Shown: positions 44,025 to 52,440 of the stretch, piece after piece
Position numbering within the stretch: the stretch's first letter is position 1
Layout of the letters: each line of letters opens with the position of its first letter
Assembly: GCA_964460845.1 (NCBI GenBank)
Contig: CAYWRZ010000010.1
Location: forward strand, 1 to 64,000
Length of the DNA stretch: 64,000 nt
Direction: 5' to 3'
Origin: CAYWRZ01 sp964460845
GTDB taxonomy: Bacteria; Bacteroidota; Bacteroidia; Flavobacteriales_D; UBA2798
Notes under the pieces: model-generated
Told to the model about the DNA's origin: nothing
The model's input: only the letters and a program-made list of their open reading frames with translations
Databases searched by the model: none
Program-made: the position numbers and the translations under genes

Positions 44025-44558
44025 TTATACCATTTTTTGCTTCTCGAGCAGTTGGATCAGGTAGGAACGAGCCCTCGAAAATTGTGATTTTGAAGTGCTT
44101 TCGGTGATTTGTAGCTGATCGGCGATTTCTTTATGGCTATACCCTTCTATGACATAGAGGTTAAACACCATGCGATATCCCGGAGGAATGCGGTTGAGCA
44201 TTTCGAGTAAATCCTGCGCCGAAATATCGGCGATTACATCGTCTGAAGAGGCGACTGCATAACCCACCTCATCGATATCCTGCAACTGCTTTTCCTGTCG
44301 GTTACGGCGATAGCTGTCTAATGCCGTGTTGACGAAAATCCTTCTTATCCAACCTTCAAAAGAACCGTTCCCGAGGTAAGACCCGAGCTTCTCGAACACT
44401 TTGACAAAACCATCCTGCAACACGTCTTGCGCTTCCTCCCGGCTGCCCGCATAACGGAGGCAAACCCCCATCATTTTTCGCGAGAACCTGTCGTAAAGCG
44501 CTTTCTGTGCTACTGCATTTCCTGCTTTGCATTCCTTGATGAGTTGCTCTTCGGTCAT
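44025..44558 (-). CDS. RNA polymerase ECF-type sigma factor
   Basis: A 177-residue sigma-70 family factor. Region 2 (about 10-80) has Asp-Val-Leu-Gln-Asp-Gly-Phe and Trp-Ile-Arg-Arg-Ile-Phe-Val-Asn; region 4 (about 115-172) has Tyr-Ser-His-Lys-Glu-Ile-Ala-Asp-Gln-Leu as the helix-turn-helix. Region 3 is absent, as in ECF factors. It is the first gene of a two-gene operon with the membrane protein at 42861-44018, which probably holds it inactive until a surface or secretion signal. Confidence 0.95.
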   Translation of the reverse strand: MTEEQLIKECKAGNAVAQKALYDRFSRKMMGVCLRYAGSREEAQDVLQDGFVKVFEKLGSYLGNGSFEGWIRRIFVNTALDSYRRNRQEKQLQDIDEVGYAVASSDDVIADISAQDLLEMLNRIPPGYRMVFNLYVIEGYSHKEIADQLQITESTSKSQFSRARSYLIQLLEKQKMV

Positions 44559-44671
44559 TTACTCTCTATGGCTTGAGACTGAAAATCCAATCTAAAGGTT
44601 GCTTTTAGGGTCTAAATTACCCAAACTTTACGGCCAAATCAATACTTTCGTGCTTATTATACCTTAGCCAA

Positions 44672-45931
44672 ATGTACCGATTAATAACCCTTACCCTGAC
44701 GTGTATCCTGCTGTTGGGTTGCTCTACTTCCCGTACAGGCATAAGTACTGATATACCCGTTGCGCTGCCCGAAAACGTGCTTACCGAAGGACCCTGGCGC
44801 CTGGAATTAAGGCTGAAAGAAACGCTTATTCCGGTTGCTCTCGAGCTGTACCGTAAACAGGACCGGCTCCATGTACTTGTGAGTAACGGAGAAGAGCGCA
44901 TAGAAAGTTTGCCGGTAGAACTAAAAGGCGACAGCCTGAGGTTCAGTCTGCCGCTTTTTCAAAGTGAGTTCAGGGGAGTAATTCATTCGTCCACCCATTT
45001 TTCGGGCAATTGGCACCTCCTCACCCGGGCGGGTTACTTCATTCCTTTCGAAGCGCGTTACGGCCACGCTACCCGTTTTGCAGGAGATGCTTCGCTGACC
45101 GCCGAGGCCATAGGGGGGAAATGGGAAGTTGCATTTAGTCCGGGTACCGAGGCAGCGTATAAAGCTATCGGACTTTTTGAGCAGCGGGGAAACATTGCTA
45201 CCGGCACCTTTATTACCGAAACCGGCGACTATCGTTTTTTGGAAGGCAATGTGTTCGGAAACAATCTGTTTTTATCGGGTTTTGACGGAAGCCATGCCTT
45301 TTTGTTTGAAGCTCAGTTAGATACGGGAGGCCGTTTACAGGGACGTTTCTATTCAGGCACACACTGGCAGGAACCCTGGACTGCGATGCGCAATGCCGAT
45401 TTTGAGCTAAGTAATCCCGATTCGCTTACTTTTTTGAAACCGGGCTATGAAAAGTTCAGCTTTACCTTTCCCAACCTGGAGGGTAAAATGGTGAGCTATC
45501 CTTCGGCGACCTACGACCACAAAGTGGTGATTGTCCAAATAATGGGATCCTGGTGCGCCAACTGCATGGACGAAACCCGTTATCTTACCGCCCTTCACAA
45601 GCGTTATCAGTCTCAGGGACTCGAAATTATCGCCTTAGGGTTTGAACGTTCGGCCGATTTTGAAGAAGCCGCACGAGGTATCCGTACCCATAAGGCGCAT
45701 CTCGAAGCTTCGTACGAATTTTTGGTAGCCGGCGAAGCCAAAAAAGAAAATGCGGCAAAAGCGCTTCCCATGCTGAACCATGTCATGTCATATCCCACGA
45801 CTATTTATATCGACAAGAAGGGCAATGTGCGCAAGGTGCACACCGGGTTTTACGGCCCGGGTACAGGGAGCTATTACGAGCAGTTTACTACCCGCACCGA
45901 AGCGTTTATAGAAAAATTGTTGGCCGAATAA
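44672..45931 (+). CDS. TlpA-type thioredoxin-domain lipoprotein
   Basis: A 419-residue lipoprotein (lipobox Leu-Leu-Gly-Cys-Ser, about residues 14-18). The first 250 residues are beta-rich and similar to the N-terminal domains of Bacteroidota TlpA-like proteins; the C-terminal 150 residues are a TlpA/ResA fold with active site Trp-Cys-Ala-Asn-Cys-Met (near residue 293) and the cis-Pro in Ser-Tyr-Pro-Thr-Thr. It probably acts as a periplasmic disulfide reductase. It is divergent from the ECF sigma gene. Confidence 0.88.
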   Translation: MYRLITLTLTCILLLGCSTSRTGISTDIPVALPENVLTEGPWRLELRLKETLIPVALELYRKQDRLHVLVSNGEERIESLPVELKGDSLRFSLPLFQSEFRGVIHSSTHFSGNWHLLTRAGYFIPFEARYGHATRFAGDASLTAEAIGGKWEVAFSPGTEAAYKAIGLFEQRGNIATGTFITETGDYRFLEGNVFGNNLFLSGFDGSHAFLFEAQLDTGGRLQGRFYSGTHWQEPWTAMRNADFELSNPDSLTFLKPGYEKFSFTFPNLEGKMVSYPSATYDHKVVIVQIMGSWCANCMDETRYLTALHKRYQSQGLEIIALGFERSADFEEAARGIRTHKAHLEASYEFLVAGEAKKENAAKALPMLNHVMSYPTTIYIDKKGNVRKVHTGFYGPGTGSYYEQFTTRTEAFIEKLLAE

Positions 45932-45940
45932 TTCCGGAAC

Positions 45941-47374
45941 TTAAAACTCACAGTTTTTCGGAGTACGCGGAAAAGGAATCACGTCGCGGATATTTCCCAT
46001 TCCGGTCACGAACAGCACCAAGCGTTCGAAACCCAGTCCGAAACCTGCGTGCGGGGCGGTGCCAAAACGGCGGGTGTCGAGGTACCAGTACATTTCTTCG
46101 GCAGGAATGTCCATGGCTTTCATGCGCTGTTCGAGCTTATCGAGCCGTTCTTCGCGTTGTGAGCCGCCCACAATTTCTCCTATTCCCGGGAAAAGAATAT
46201 CCATCGCCGCTACGGTTTTGCCGTCGTCGTTTTGTCGCATGTAGAACGACTTTATTTCGGCAGGATAATCGATGAGAATGACCGGTTTTTTGAAATGTTT
46301 TTCGACCAAATAGCGTTCGTGCTCACTCTGTAAGTCGGTACCCCAGCCCTGTACGGGATACTGGAATTTTTTCTTTTTCTGCGGAGTCGAGTCCATCAGA
46401 ATCTGAATGGCTTCGGTATAGGTAATGCGTTCGAAACGCTGTTCGAGGCAGAAACGGAGCTTTTGGATAAGATCGAGTTCCGAGCGTTCCTGCTGGGGCT
46501 TTTGCTTTTCTTCTTCCAGCAAGCGGGTGCGTAAAAACTCTAAATCGTCGGCACAATGTTCGAGTGCGTAGCCGATTACGTGCCGTAGCAACTCTTCGGC
46601 CAAATCCATGTTGTCGTGGATATCGGCGAAGGCCACTTCGGGTTCGATCATCCAAAATTCGGCCAGGTGGCGTGCGGTATTGGAGTTTTCGGCTCGGAAT
46701 GTGGGGCCGAACGTATATACTTCGCTCAGCGCCATGGCACCCAGCTCGGCTTCGAGCTGCCCCGATACCGTCAGGTTGGCCTGCCGCCCGAAAAAGTCTT
46801 CGCGATAATCTACTTCCTGCTGTTCGTTGAGCGGCGGACGCACAGGGTCGAGCGTGGTTACCCTGAACATCTCTCCGGCGCCTTCGGCATCGGAAGCGGT
46901 AAGGATAGGAGTGTGCAGATAGACAAAACCGCGTTGGTGGAAAAAGTCGTGAATGGCATACGCCAGGGCGTGACGTACCCTGAATACCGCCCCGAAAGTG
47001 CTGGTGCGAAAACGCAGGTGGGCAATTTCGCGCAGAAATTCCAGGCTGTGCTTTTTGGGTTGAAGCGGGTATTTTTCCGCGTCGCTGTCGCCCAATATTT
47101 CGAGGGTATCGACCTTAATCTCGACTTGTTGTCCTTTGCCTTGCGAAGTGACCAGACGGCCGGTAACCGACAGGGCTGCGCCGGTGGTGATGCGTTTGAG
47201 CAGTTGTTCGTCGGTTTGTGTAAAATCGACTACCGCCTGAATGTTATGTATCGTGGAGCCGTCGTTGAGCGAGATAAACTGGTTGTTGCGAAAGGTTCTT
47301 ACCCAGCCTTTTACCACGACGGTTTGTGCGTTTGCCTCGCTTTTCAGCAGGTCTTTGATTTTGGTTCTTTTCAC
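45941..47374 (-). CDS. asnS: Asparagine--tRNA ligase
   Basis: A 477-residue class II synthetase that charges tRNA-Asn. The open frame extends 102 codons further upstream, but those residues lack similarity to the family; GTG 47374 (Val-Lys-Arg-Thr-Lys-Ile) places the OB-fold anticodon domain at the start and gives the usual length (about 466). Motif 2 is Phe-Arg-Ala-Glu-Asn-Ser-Asn-Thr-Ala-Arg-His-Leu and motif 3 Gly-Phe-Gly-Leu-Gly-Phe-Glu-Arg-Leu. It is divergent from rlmN with 145 bases between the starts. Confidence 0.96.
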   Translation of the reverse strand: MKRTKIKDLLKSEANAQTVVVKGWVRTFRNNQFISLNDGSTIHNIQAVVDFTQTDEQLLKRITTGAALSVTGRLVTSQGKGQQVEIKVDTLEILGDSDAEKYPLQPKKHSLEFLREIAHLRFRTSTFGAVFRVRHALAYAIHDFFHQRGFVYLHTPILTASDAEGAGEMFRVTTLDPVRPPLNEQQEVDYREDFFGRQANLTVSGQLEAELGAMALSEVYTFGPTFRAENSNTARHLAEFWMIEPEVAFADIHDNMDLAEELLRHVIGYALEHCADDLEFLRTRLLEEEKQKPQQERSELDLIQKLRFCLEQRFERITYTEAIQILMDSTPQKKKKFQYPVQGWGTDLQSEHERYLVEKHFKKPVILIDYPAEIKSFYMRQNDDGKTVAAMDILFPGIGEIVGGSQREERLDKLEQRMKAMDIPAEEMYWYLDTRRFGTAPHAGFGLGFERLVLFVTGMGNIRDVIPFPRTPKNCEF

Positions 47375-47506
47375 GATTACCTTATTTAGGACGACTGCAA
47401 AAAAACGAAATTTTCGCCTCATATACAGCAGTCCGCTTCCCTTTCCTCCACAGGCAATAAAAAACCTTCTCCGGCGGCCTATCATGCGTAATGGCCTTTT
47501 ACTTCG

Positions 47507-47514
47507 TATCTTTG
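47507..47514 (+). promoter_or_regulatory. -7 box (TATCTTTG) directly before rlmN
   Basis: An exact TAnnTTTG box ending five bases before the rlmN ATG at 47520. Transcription from it would begin about at the start codon, a leaderless mRNA. Confidence 0.55.
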
Positions 47515-47519
47515 CAGGA

Positions 47520-48578
47520 ATGGAACAGGTGCGGAAAACCGACATACGTTTGCTTTCGTTCGACGAGTTGAAGGCACAGTTTACCCAAATGGGTGAGCAG
47601 GCTTTTCGCGCCAGGCAGGTATATGAATGGCTCTGGAAGAAATCGGCGCATTCGTTTGCCGAGATGACCAACCTTTCCAAACCGCTTCGTGAACAGCTTG
47701 AACAAAGGTTCGAGATTCGTGCCCTTACCCTGGCCGACAGTCAGAAAAGTGCAGATAAAACCATCAAATGTGCATTCCGGCTTTTCGACGGCAACGTGGT
47801 CGAAGGGGTACTGATACCGACCGCTTCTCGAATGACGGCCTGCATTTCTTCGCAAGTGGGCTGCAGCCTTACCTGTGCCTTTTGTGCGACCGGAAAATTG
47901 AAACGGCTGCGTAACCTCGATCCGGGCGAAATTTATGATCAGGTAGTGTTTTTGCGCAGGTTGGCCGAAGCCGAATACGGCATTCCGCTGAGTAACATCG
48001 TGTATATGGGCATGGGCGAGCCTTTGCTCAACTACCGGAGTACGCTCGAATCGGTCGAAAAGATCACTTCGCCCGAAGGATTGGGTATGTCGCCGCAGCG
48101 TATAACCGTTTCGACGGCGGGCATTGCCAAGATGATCCAAAAGCTGGGCGATGATGCGGTTCGCTTTAACCTGGCGCTGTCGCTGCACGCGGCCAACGAC
48201 GAAAAGCGCAGTCGTATTATGCCGATCAACGAGCAAAATTCGCTCGAAGCATTGGCCGAATCGCTGAAGTATTTCCATGAAAAAACAGGCACACGCGTTA
48301 CGTTCGAATACATTATTTTCCGCGATTTTAATGATCAGATTGCCGATGCACGCGAGCTGGCCGATTTTTGCCGACACCTGCCCTGCAAGGTGAATATCAT
48401 TGAGTACAATCCGATCGATGATGGCATTTACCAGCAGGCTTCTCCTCAAAAGGTGCAGGCTTTTGCCGACTTTTTGGAGTCGCGGAACATCGTAGTCAAT
48501 ATACGCCGCAGTAGGGGTAAAGACATCGATGCCGCTTGCGGACAATTAGCCAACAAAAACAATGCGGTACTTAAATAG
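47520..48578 (+). CDS. rlmN: 23S rRNA (adenine2503-C2)/tRNA adenine37-C2 methyltransferase
   Basis: A 352-residue radical SAM methyltransferase. Start at ATG 47520, just before the family's N-terminus (Lys-Thr-Asp-Ile-Arg-Leu-Leu-Ser). The iron-sulfur motif Cys-Ser-Leu-Thr-Cys-Ala-Phe-Cys is near residues 115-122 and the C-terminal catalytic Cys is in Asp-Ala-Ala-Cys-Gly-Gln-Leu. It methylates C2 of A2503 in 23S rRNA and A37 in some tRNAs. Its end overlaps the next gene by 17 bases. Confidence 0.97.
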   Translation: MEQVRKTDIRLLSFDELKAQFTQMGEQAFRARQVYEWLWKKSAHSFAEMTNLSKPLREQLEQRFEIRALTLADSQKSADKTIKCAFRLFDGNVVEGVLIPTASRMTACISSQVGCSLTCAFCATGKLKRLRNLDPGEIYDQVVFLRRLAEAEYGIPLSNIVYMGMGEPLLNYRSTLESVEKITSPEGLGMSPQRITVSTAGIAKMIQKLGDDAVRFNLALSLHAANDEKRSRIMPINEQNSLEALAESLKYFHEKTGTRVTFEYIIFRDFNDQIADARELADFCRHLPCKVNIIEYNPIDDGIYQQASPQKVQAFADFLESRNIVVNIRRSRGKDIDAACGQLANKNNAVLK

Positions 48579-50181
48579 CTACATCCTTTGTCTGCTTGCT
48601 TTGCTGCTGTGTACCGGGCTTTCGGCTCAGGCACCCGAGGTGAAATGGGGCAGCGAATCGAGGTTTCAGAAGCGCATCCGTATTTCGGGTATGCTCAGCG
48701 ACGAGAGCGAAAATTTTTACGTGGTAAAGCAGTCCACTCGCCGTGGCAGCACACTATTTATTATTGAGCGGTATTCGGGGCAAACCGTCAGTTCCGAACA
48801 GACAGCCGAGTTTGAGTTGCCATTTATCCAAAACCAGCAGAGCGTGTTTGAAGACATTCTGTTGCTGGGTGGCCGGCTTTGGCTGTTTTGCTCCATTTAC
48901 CATTCCGAGACCCGTACCCAGCAGGTGTATGGCCTGGCTATTTCGGCCGGGTTGAGCTACGAAGGAGACCCTGTCGAGATAGCGCGGATACCTGCGCCCT
49001 CTTCGCGCAAGATGCCGGGTTTTCAGTTGGTCGAATCAGACGATCAGCGTTTGTTGCTCGTGGTGCATTCGGCTCCGTTTGAGCGGTACAACGACGAAAA
49101 ATTTTCTTACCGCGTATATGATTCGGGCATGAATCTGCGTTGGGCCAAAGAGCTTGAATTTCCTTACAAAGACAAGTATTTCAAAATCTCGAATTACCTG
49201 CTCGACCGCCACGGCAACATTTTTATGCTTAGCTCTATTGCGACCGAGCGACGCAAAGGACAGGAAGGCCGTAACAGTGTGCCGAATAATCTTTACGTGC
49301 TGCTGGCCTATTATCCGTTCGAGAACAAGCTCAAGGAATTTGAGGTGAACCTGGGCGACAAATGGGTGTCGGCGCTTACTTTCGAAATGGCGCCCAACGG
49401 CGATTTGGTGGTGGGCGGATTTTACAGTCACTCGCAGCAATATTCGATTGCCGGTACCTTTTATATGCGTATCGATCCGCAAACACGCGAAGTCAAATCG
49501 AAGAATCTAAAGGCGTTTGAGCCTAACTTTATGCGTGAGTTTTTGCCCGAACGAAAAGTCAAAAAAGGGCTGGAGCTTTCCGATTTTTATTTCGATCATT
49601 TTGTGGTGCGCGAAGACGGCAGCGCGCTTTTTGTAGCCGAGCAATATTATATGGTGGTGGTGTATTCTTACAGCGATCCTTTTGGATATGGGCCCTACGG
49701 GTATCCCTGGAGCTATTCGCCTTATTATTCTTCTCCGGCTAATTACAACTACCAGTATTATTACAACGACCTGATAGTGGTAAGCGTAAACAGCGAAGGG
49801 GCTATTGAATGGACCAAAAAAATTCCCAAGCGTCAGATGTCCACCAACGACGGCGGCTATTATTCCTCTTACGCCCTGGGGCATTATGAGGGAAACGTGT
49901 ATATCCTTTTTAACGATCATTCCCGAAATACCCCTGAGCAGAGACAGGCCGGCGCGCGCATCAGCTCCATGAACAAGCCTTCGAAGGCGGTGGCTACGCT
50001 TGTGAGTCTCGATCGGCAGGGGGGCCTGACCTACCGCCCCTTGTTTTCTTCGCGCGATATAGGCCTTATCCTTCGTCCGAAGCTCAATTATCAGCCTTCG
50101 GCCAGTAAACTGGTGATATTCAGTCAGCGGGGTAAGCGGTACAAATTCGGCCAGCTCGATTTGTCGGGTCAAAAACCTTAA
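48562..50181 (+). CDS. Secreted protein of unknown function with Tyr-rich segment
   Basis: A 539-residue protein with a signal peptide (1-23, ending Leu-Ser-Ala-Gln). The body looks like repeated beta-strand blades (Asp-Arg-His-Gly-Asn-Ile-Phe, Ala-Pro-Asn-Gly-Asp-Leu-Val-Val-Gly-Gly-Phe-Tyr), suggesting a propeller. An unusual segment near residues 370-410 is packed with Tyr, Pro, Ser and Asn. No family recognised. It overlaps rlmN by 17 bases and is probably cotranscribed. Confidence 0.7.
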   Translation: MRYLNSYILCLLALLLCTGLSAQAPEVKWGSESRFQKRIRISGMLSDESENFYVVKQSTRRGSTLFIIERYSGQTVSSEQTAEFELPFIQNQQSVFEDILLLGGRLWLFCSIYHSETRTQQVYGLAISAGLSYEGDPVEIARIPAPSSRKMPGFQLVESDDQRLLLVVHSAPFERYNDEKFSYRVYDSGMNLRWAKELEFPYKDKYFKISNYLLDRHGNIFMLSSIATERRKGQEGRNSVPNNLYVLLAYYPFENKLKEFEVNLGDKWVSALTFEMAPNGDLVVGGFYSHSQQYSIAGTFYMRIDPQTREVKSKNLKAFEPNFMREFLPERKVKKGLELSDFYFDHFVVREDGSALFVAEQYYMVVVYSYSDPFGYGPYGYPWSYSPYYSSPANYNYQYYYNDLIVVSVNSEGAIEWTKKIPKRQMSTNDGGYYSSYALGHYEGNVYILFNDHSRNTPEQRQAGARISSMNKPSKAVATLVSLDRQGGLTYRPLFSSRDIGLILRPKLNYQPSASKLVIFSQRGKRYKFGQLDLSGQKP

Positions 50182-50191
50182 CCGAACCGCA

Positions 50192-50219
50192 TTGCAGCCC
50201 GGTTTTTAGCCTATATTTG
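50192..50219 (+). promoter_or_regulatory. Promoter before the polyprenyl synthetase gene
   Basis: TTG (50192-50194), 17 bases, TATATTTG (50212-50219). The box ends seven bases before ATG 50227, so the mRNA is predicted to be leaderless or nearly so. Confidence 0.55.
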
Positions 50220-50226
50220 CCTGCCG

Positions 50227-51201
50227 ATGCAGGGTATAGAAGAAATAAAGCAGCCTATTGTAGTGGAAATGGAGCAATTTGAGCTTCATTTCAGGAAGTC
50301 GATGAAGAGCAATACCGCTTTGCTCGACAAAATTACCCATTACATCATCAAGCGCAAGGGCAAGCAGATGCGCCCTATGTTTGTGTTTCTTTCTTCGCGT
50401 GTAGTGGGTGAGGTAACCGAATCTTCGTACGTGGCGGCCTCGCTGATTGAGCTGTTGCATACGGCAACTTTGGTACACGACGATGTGGTGGACGATTCGA
50501 ACGAACGTCGTGGATTTTTCTCGCTCAATGCCCTGTGGAAAAATAAGATTGCCGTACTTGTAGGCGATTACCTGCTTTCGCGCGGACTTCTGCTGGCGGT
50601 TGAGCACGGCGAGCATCGGGTTTTGCAGCTTGTATCGCAGGCCGTGAGAGAAATGAGCGAGGGGGAGCTGCTTCAAATTGAAAAAGCGCGCAAGCTGAAT
50701 ATTACCGAAGAAATTTATTACGACATCATCCGCCAGAAAACCGCTTCTTTGGTGGCGGCCTGCTGTGCTTCGGGCGCTTCGGCGGCCGGTGCATCCGACG
50801 AGGAGGTGGCGCGCATGAAACAGTTTGGTGAACACGTCGGTATGGCTTTCCAGCTAAAAGACGATATTTTTGATTACGGCAGCGGTGAAGAAATAGGAAA
50901 ACCGACCGGGATTGATATTCGTGAGCGCAAAATGACTCTCCCGCTGATCCATGCCTTGCGGGATGTAGATCGGGCCACCCGGCGGCGCATCGTAAATATC
51001 GTCCGCAACGAGAACGAAAATCCCCAAAAAGTACAGGAAGTGATCGACTTTGTGCTGGCCGGTAATGGCGTACAGTATGCGGCTGCCCGTATGCACGAGT
51101 TCAAGCACAAAGCGTTGGAGCTGCTTTACACCTTTCCGGATTCGCCTGCCCGGCGTTCGCTCGAAGGACTGGTCAATTACACGGTGAACCGTCGTAAATA
51201 A
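50227..51201 (+). CDS. Polyprenyl diphosphate synthase (long-chain, IspB-like)
   Basis: A 324-residue trans-prenyltransferase. It begins with the family N-terminus (Ile-Lys-Gln-Pro-Ile-x5-Met-Glu-Gln-Phe) and has both Asp-rich motifs: Asp-Asp-Val-Val-Asp-Asp (near 86) and Asp-Asp-Ile-Phe-Asp (near 213), plus Gly-Lys-Gln-Met-Arg-Pro. It extends isopentenyl diphosphate chains, most likely for the menaquinone side chain. Product length cannot be read with certainty. Confidence 0.95.
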   Translation: MQGIEEIKQPIVVEMEQFELHFRKSMKSNTALLDKITHYIIKRKGKQMRPMFVFLSSRVVGEVTESSYVAASLIELLHTATLVHDDVVDDSNERRGFFSLNALWKNKIAVLVGDYLLSRGLLLAVEHGEHRVLQLVSQAVREMSEGELLQIEKARKLNITEEIYYDIIRQKTASLVAACCASGASAAGASDEEVARMKQFGEHVGMAFQLKDDIFDYGSGEEIGKPTGIDIRERKMTLPLIHALRDVDRATRRRIVNIVRNENENPQKVQEVIDFVLAGNGVQYAAARMHEFKHKALELLYTFPDSPARRSLEGLVNYTVNRRK

Positions 51202-51282
51202 ACGTACATTCGGCCGATCGGAGAGGATAAATACGGTGATCAACGGATGCGTTTTTCGCTGTGCTGCATTAACTTGCCGGAT

Positions 51283-51921
51283 ATGAAAGCGCCGCTATTT
51301 AGAAAACTTGTTATTCTGTGCTTATTTGCGTGCTGTGCGCTGCCGCTTCGGGCGCAATATCCCTATATGCTTTCTTTTTTCGCTTTGAGTGGGGGGGCGT
51401 TGGCCGAGGAGCTTGGTTACGAATACCGCATTTCTTCGTTCAGCCATCAGCCTGCGCAACTTCATACCATTACCTCGGTTTGGACGAAAGAACAAGATAA
51501 GCTGGAGGTGGGGCTTTCGGTAACGATGGGCAGTGCCGATATGCGCGAGCACTCCCTTCGTGAGCGGTTCGAGATAGTGACCTACTACCAATCTCTACTT
51601 ATTCGTCCTGTGGCAAAAGCCTCCGATTTTCTCCGCTTTTCTTTTCCCACGCATTTGGGCTTCGGTTTTGCCAGCGCACGTGGACCCGGTGTTAGAGCTA
51701 CTGCTCCTGCTACCTCGTATTTCTTCCTGGCCGATATGGGGGTGAATGTGAACGTCCCCCTGTGGCGAACCCTGTCGCTTGGCGTGGGGGCGGGCTACCG
51801 TCAAACTTTTGGGGTAAAAATGTACGGAGCTGACAATCGAGGTATGAGCGCCCCTTTTTTTTCGTTTTCCATTGCTTGGAAAAAAGGGATGGCTAAATGG
51901 CTTGGGTCTTTGGAAGAATAA
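51283..51921 (+). CDS. Secreted protein of unknown function
   Basis: A 212-residue protein with a signal peptide (start ATG 51283, Met-Lys-Ala-Pro-Leu-Phe; cleavage near Leu-Arg-Ala-Gln). The mature part has an alternating, aromatic and Gly-rich pattern with repeated Leu-Gly-Val-Gly-Ala-Gly-Tyr type turns and ends near Phe-Phe-Ser-Phe-Ser-Ile-Ala-Trp, as in small outer-membrane barrels. No family recognised. Confidence 0.65.
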   Translation: MKAPLFRKLVILCLFACCALPLRAQYPYMLSFFALSGGALAEELGYEYRISSFSHQPAQLHTITSVWTKEQDKLEVGLSVTMGSADMREHSLRERFEIVTYYQSLLIRPVAKASDFLRFSFPTHLGFGFASARGPGVRATAPATSYFFLADMGVNVNVPLWRTLSLGVGAGYRQTFGVKMYGADNRGMSAPFFSFSIAWKKGMAKWLGSLEE

Positions 51922-51953
51922 TTCGATCTTTAGCGCTTTAGAACTCATTCCGA

Positions 51954-52439
51954 ATGGCCGAAGAGCTTTATGTGGATCGTACCGCTACGCGTGTAGAAAA
52001 ATACCGTACACTTTTGCCGCAGCTTCGCGCGCTTACCGAAGGCGAAACCGATAAGACGGCCAACCTCGCCAATGTGATGGCGGCGCTGAAGCAAACGTTC
52101 GATTTTTTTTGGGTAGGCGTGTATAGCGTGTGTGATCAGGACTTAGTGCTGGGGCCTTTTCAGGGGCCGGTGGCCTGTACCCGTATTCGCCGTGGAGCAG
52201 GAGTATGCGGCTATGCCTGGGAAAAAGGAGAGACCGTGCTGGTACCCGATGTAGAAGCTTTTCCCGGTCATATCGCCTGTAGCAGCCTTTCCCGATCCGA
52301 AATAGTAGTACCGGTTTACAATGCGCAACAAGAAATAGTGATGGTGCTGGATGTGGACAGCGATAAGCTCCACGATTTTGTCGAAACCGACCGGATTTAC
52401 CTGGAGCAGGTGGCCGCGCTTATTGGCCAATGGTATTGA
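51954..52439 (+). CDS. msrC: Free methionine-(R)-sulfoxide reductase (GAF domain)
   Basis: A 161-residue GAF-domain enzyme that reduces free Met-R-sulfoxide with thioredoxin. All three Cys of the family are present: Ala-Cys-Thr-Arg-Ile, Gly-Val-Cys-Gly-Tyr-Ala-Trp and His-Ile-Ala-Cys-Ser-Ser. Also seen are Phe-Phe-Trp-Val-Gly-Val-Tyr and Val-Leu-Asp-Val-Asp-Ser. Length as in YebR. Its stop is one base before the start of the following lipoprotein gene. Confidence 0.93.
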   Translation: MAEELYVDRTATRVEKYRTLLPQLRALTEGETDKTANLANVMAALKQTFDFFWVGVYSVCDQDLVLGPFQGPVACTRIRRGAGVCGYAWEKGETVLVPDVEAFPGHIACSSLSRSEIVVPVYNAQQEIVMVLDVDSDKLHDFVETDRIYLEQVAALIGQWY

Positions 52440-52440
52440 G

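Noticed and set aside
45941..47680. Longer AsnRS starting at 47680
   Set aside because: The extra 102 residues overlap the rlmN start region, have no family similarity and would make the protein far too long; GTG 47374 fits.
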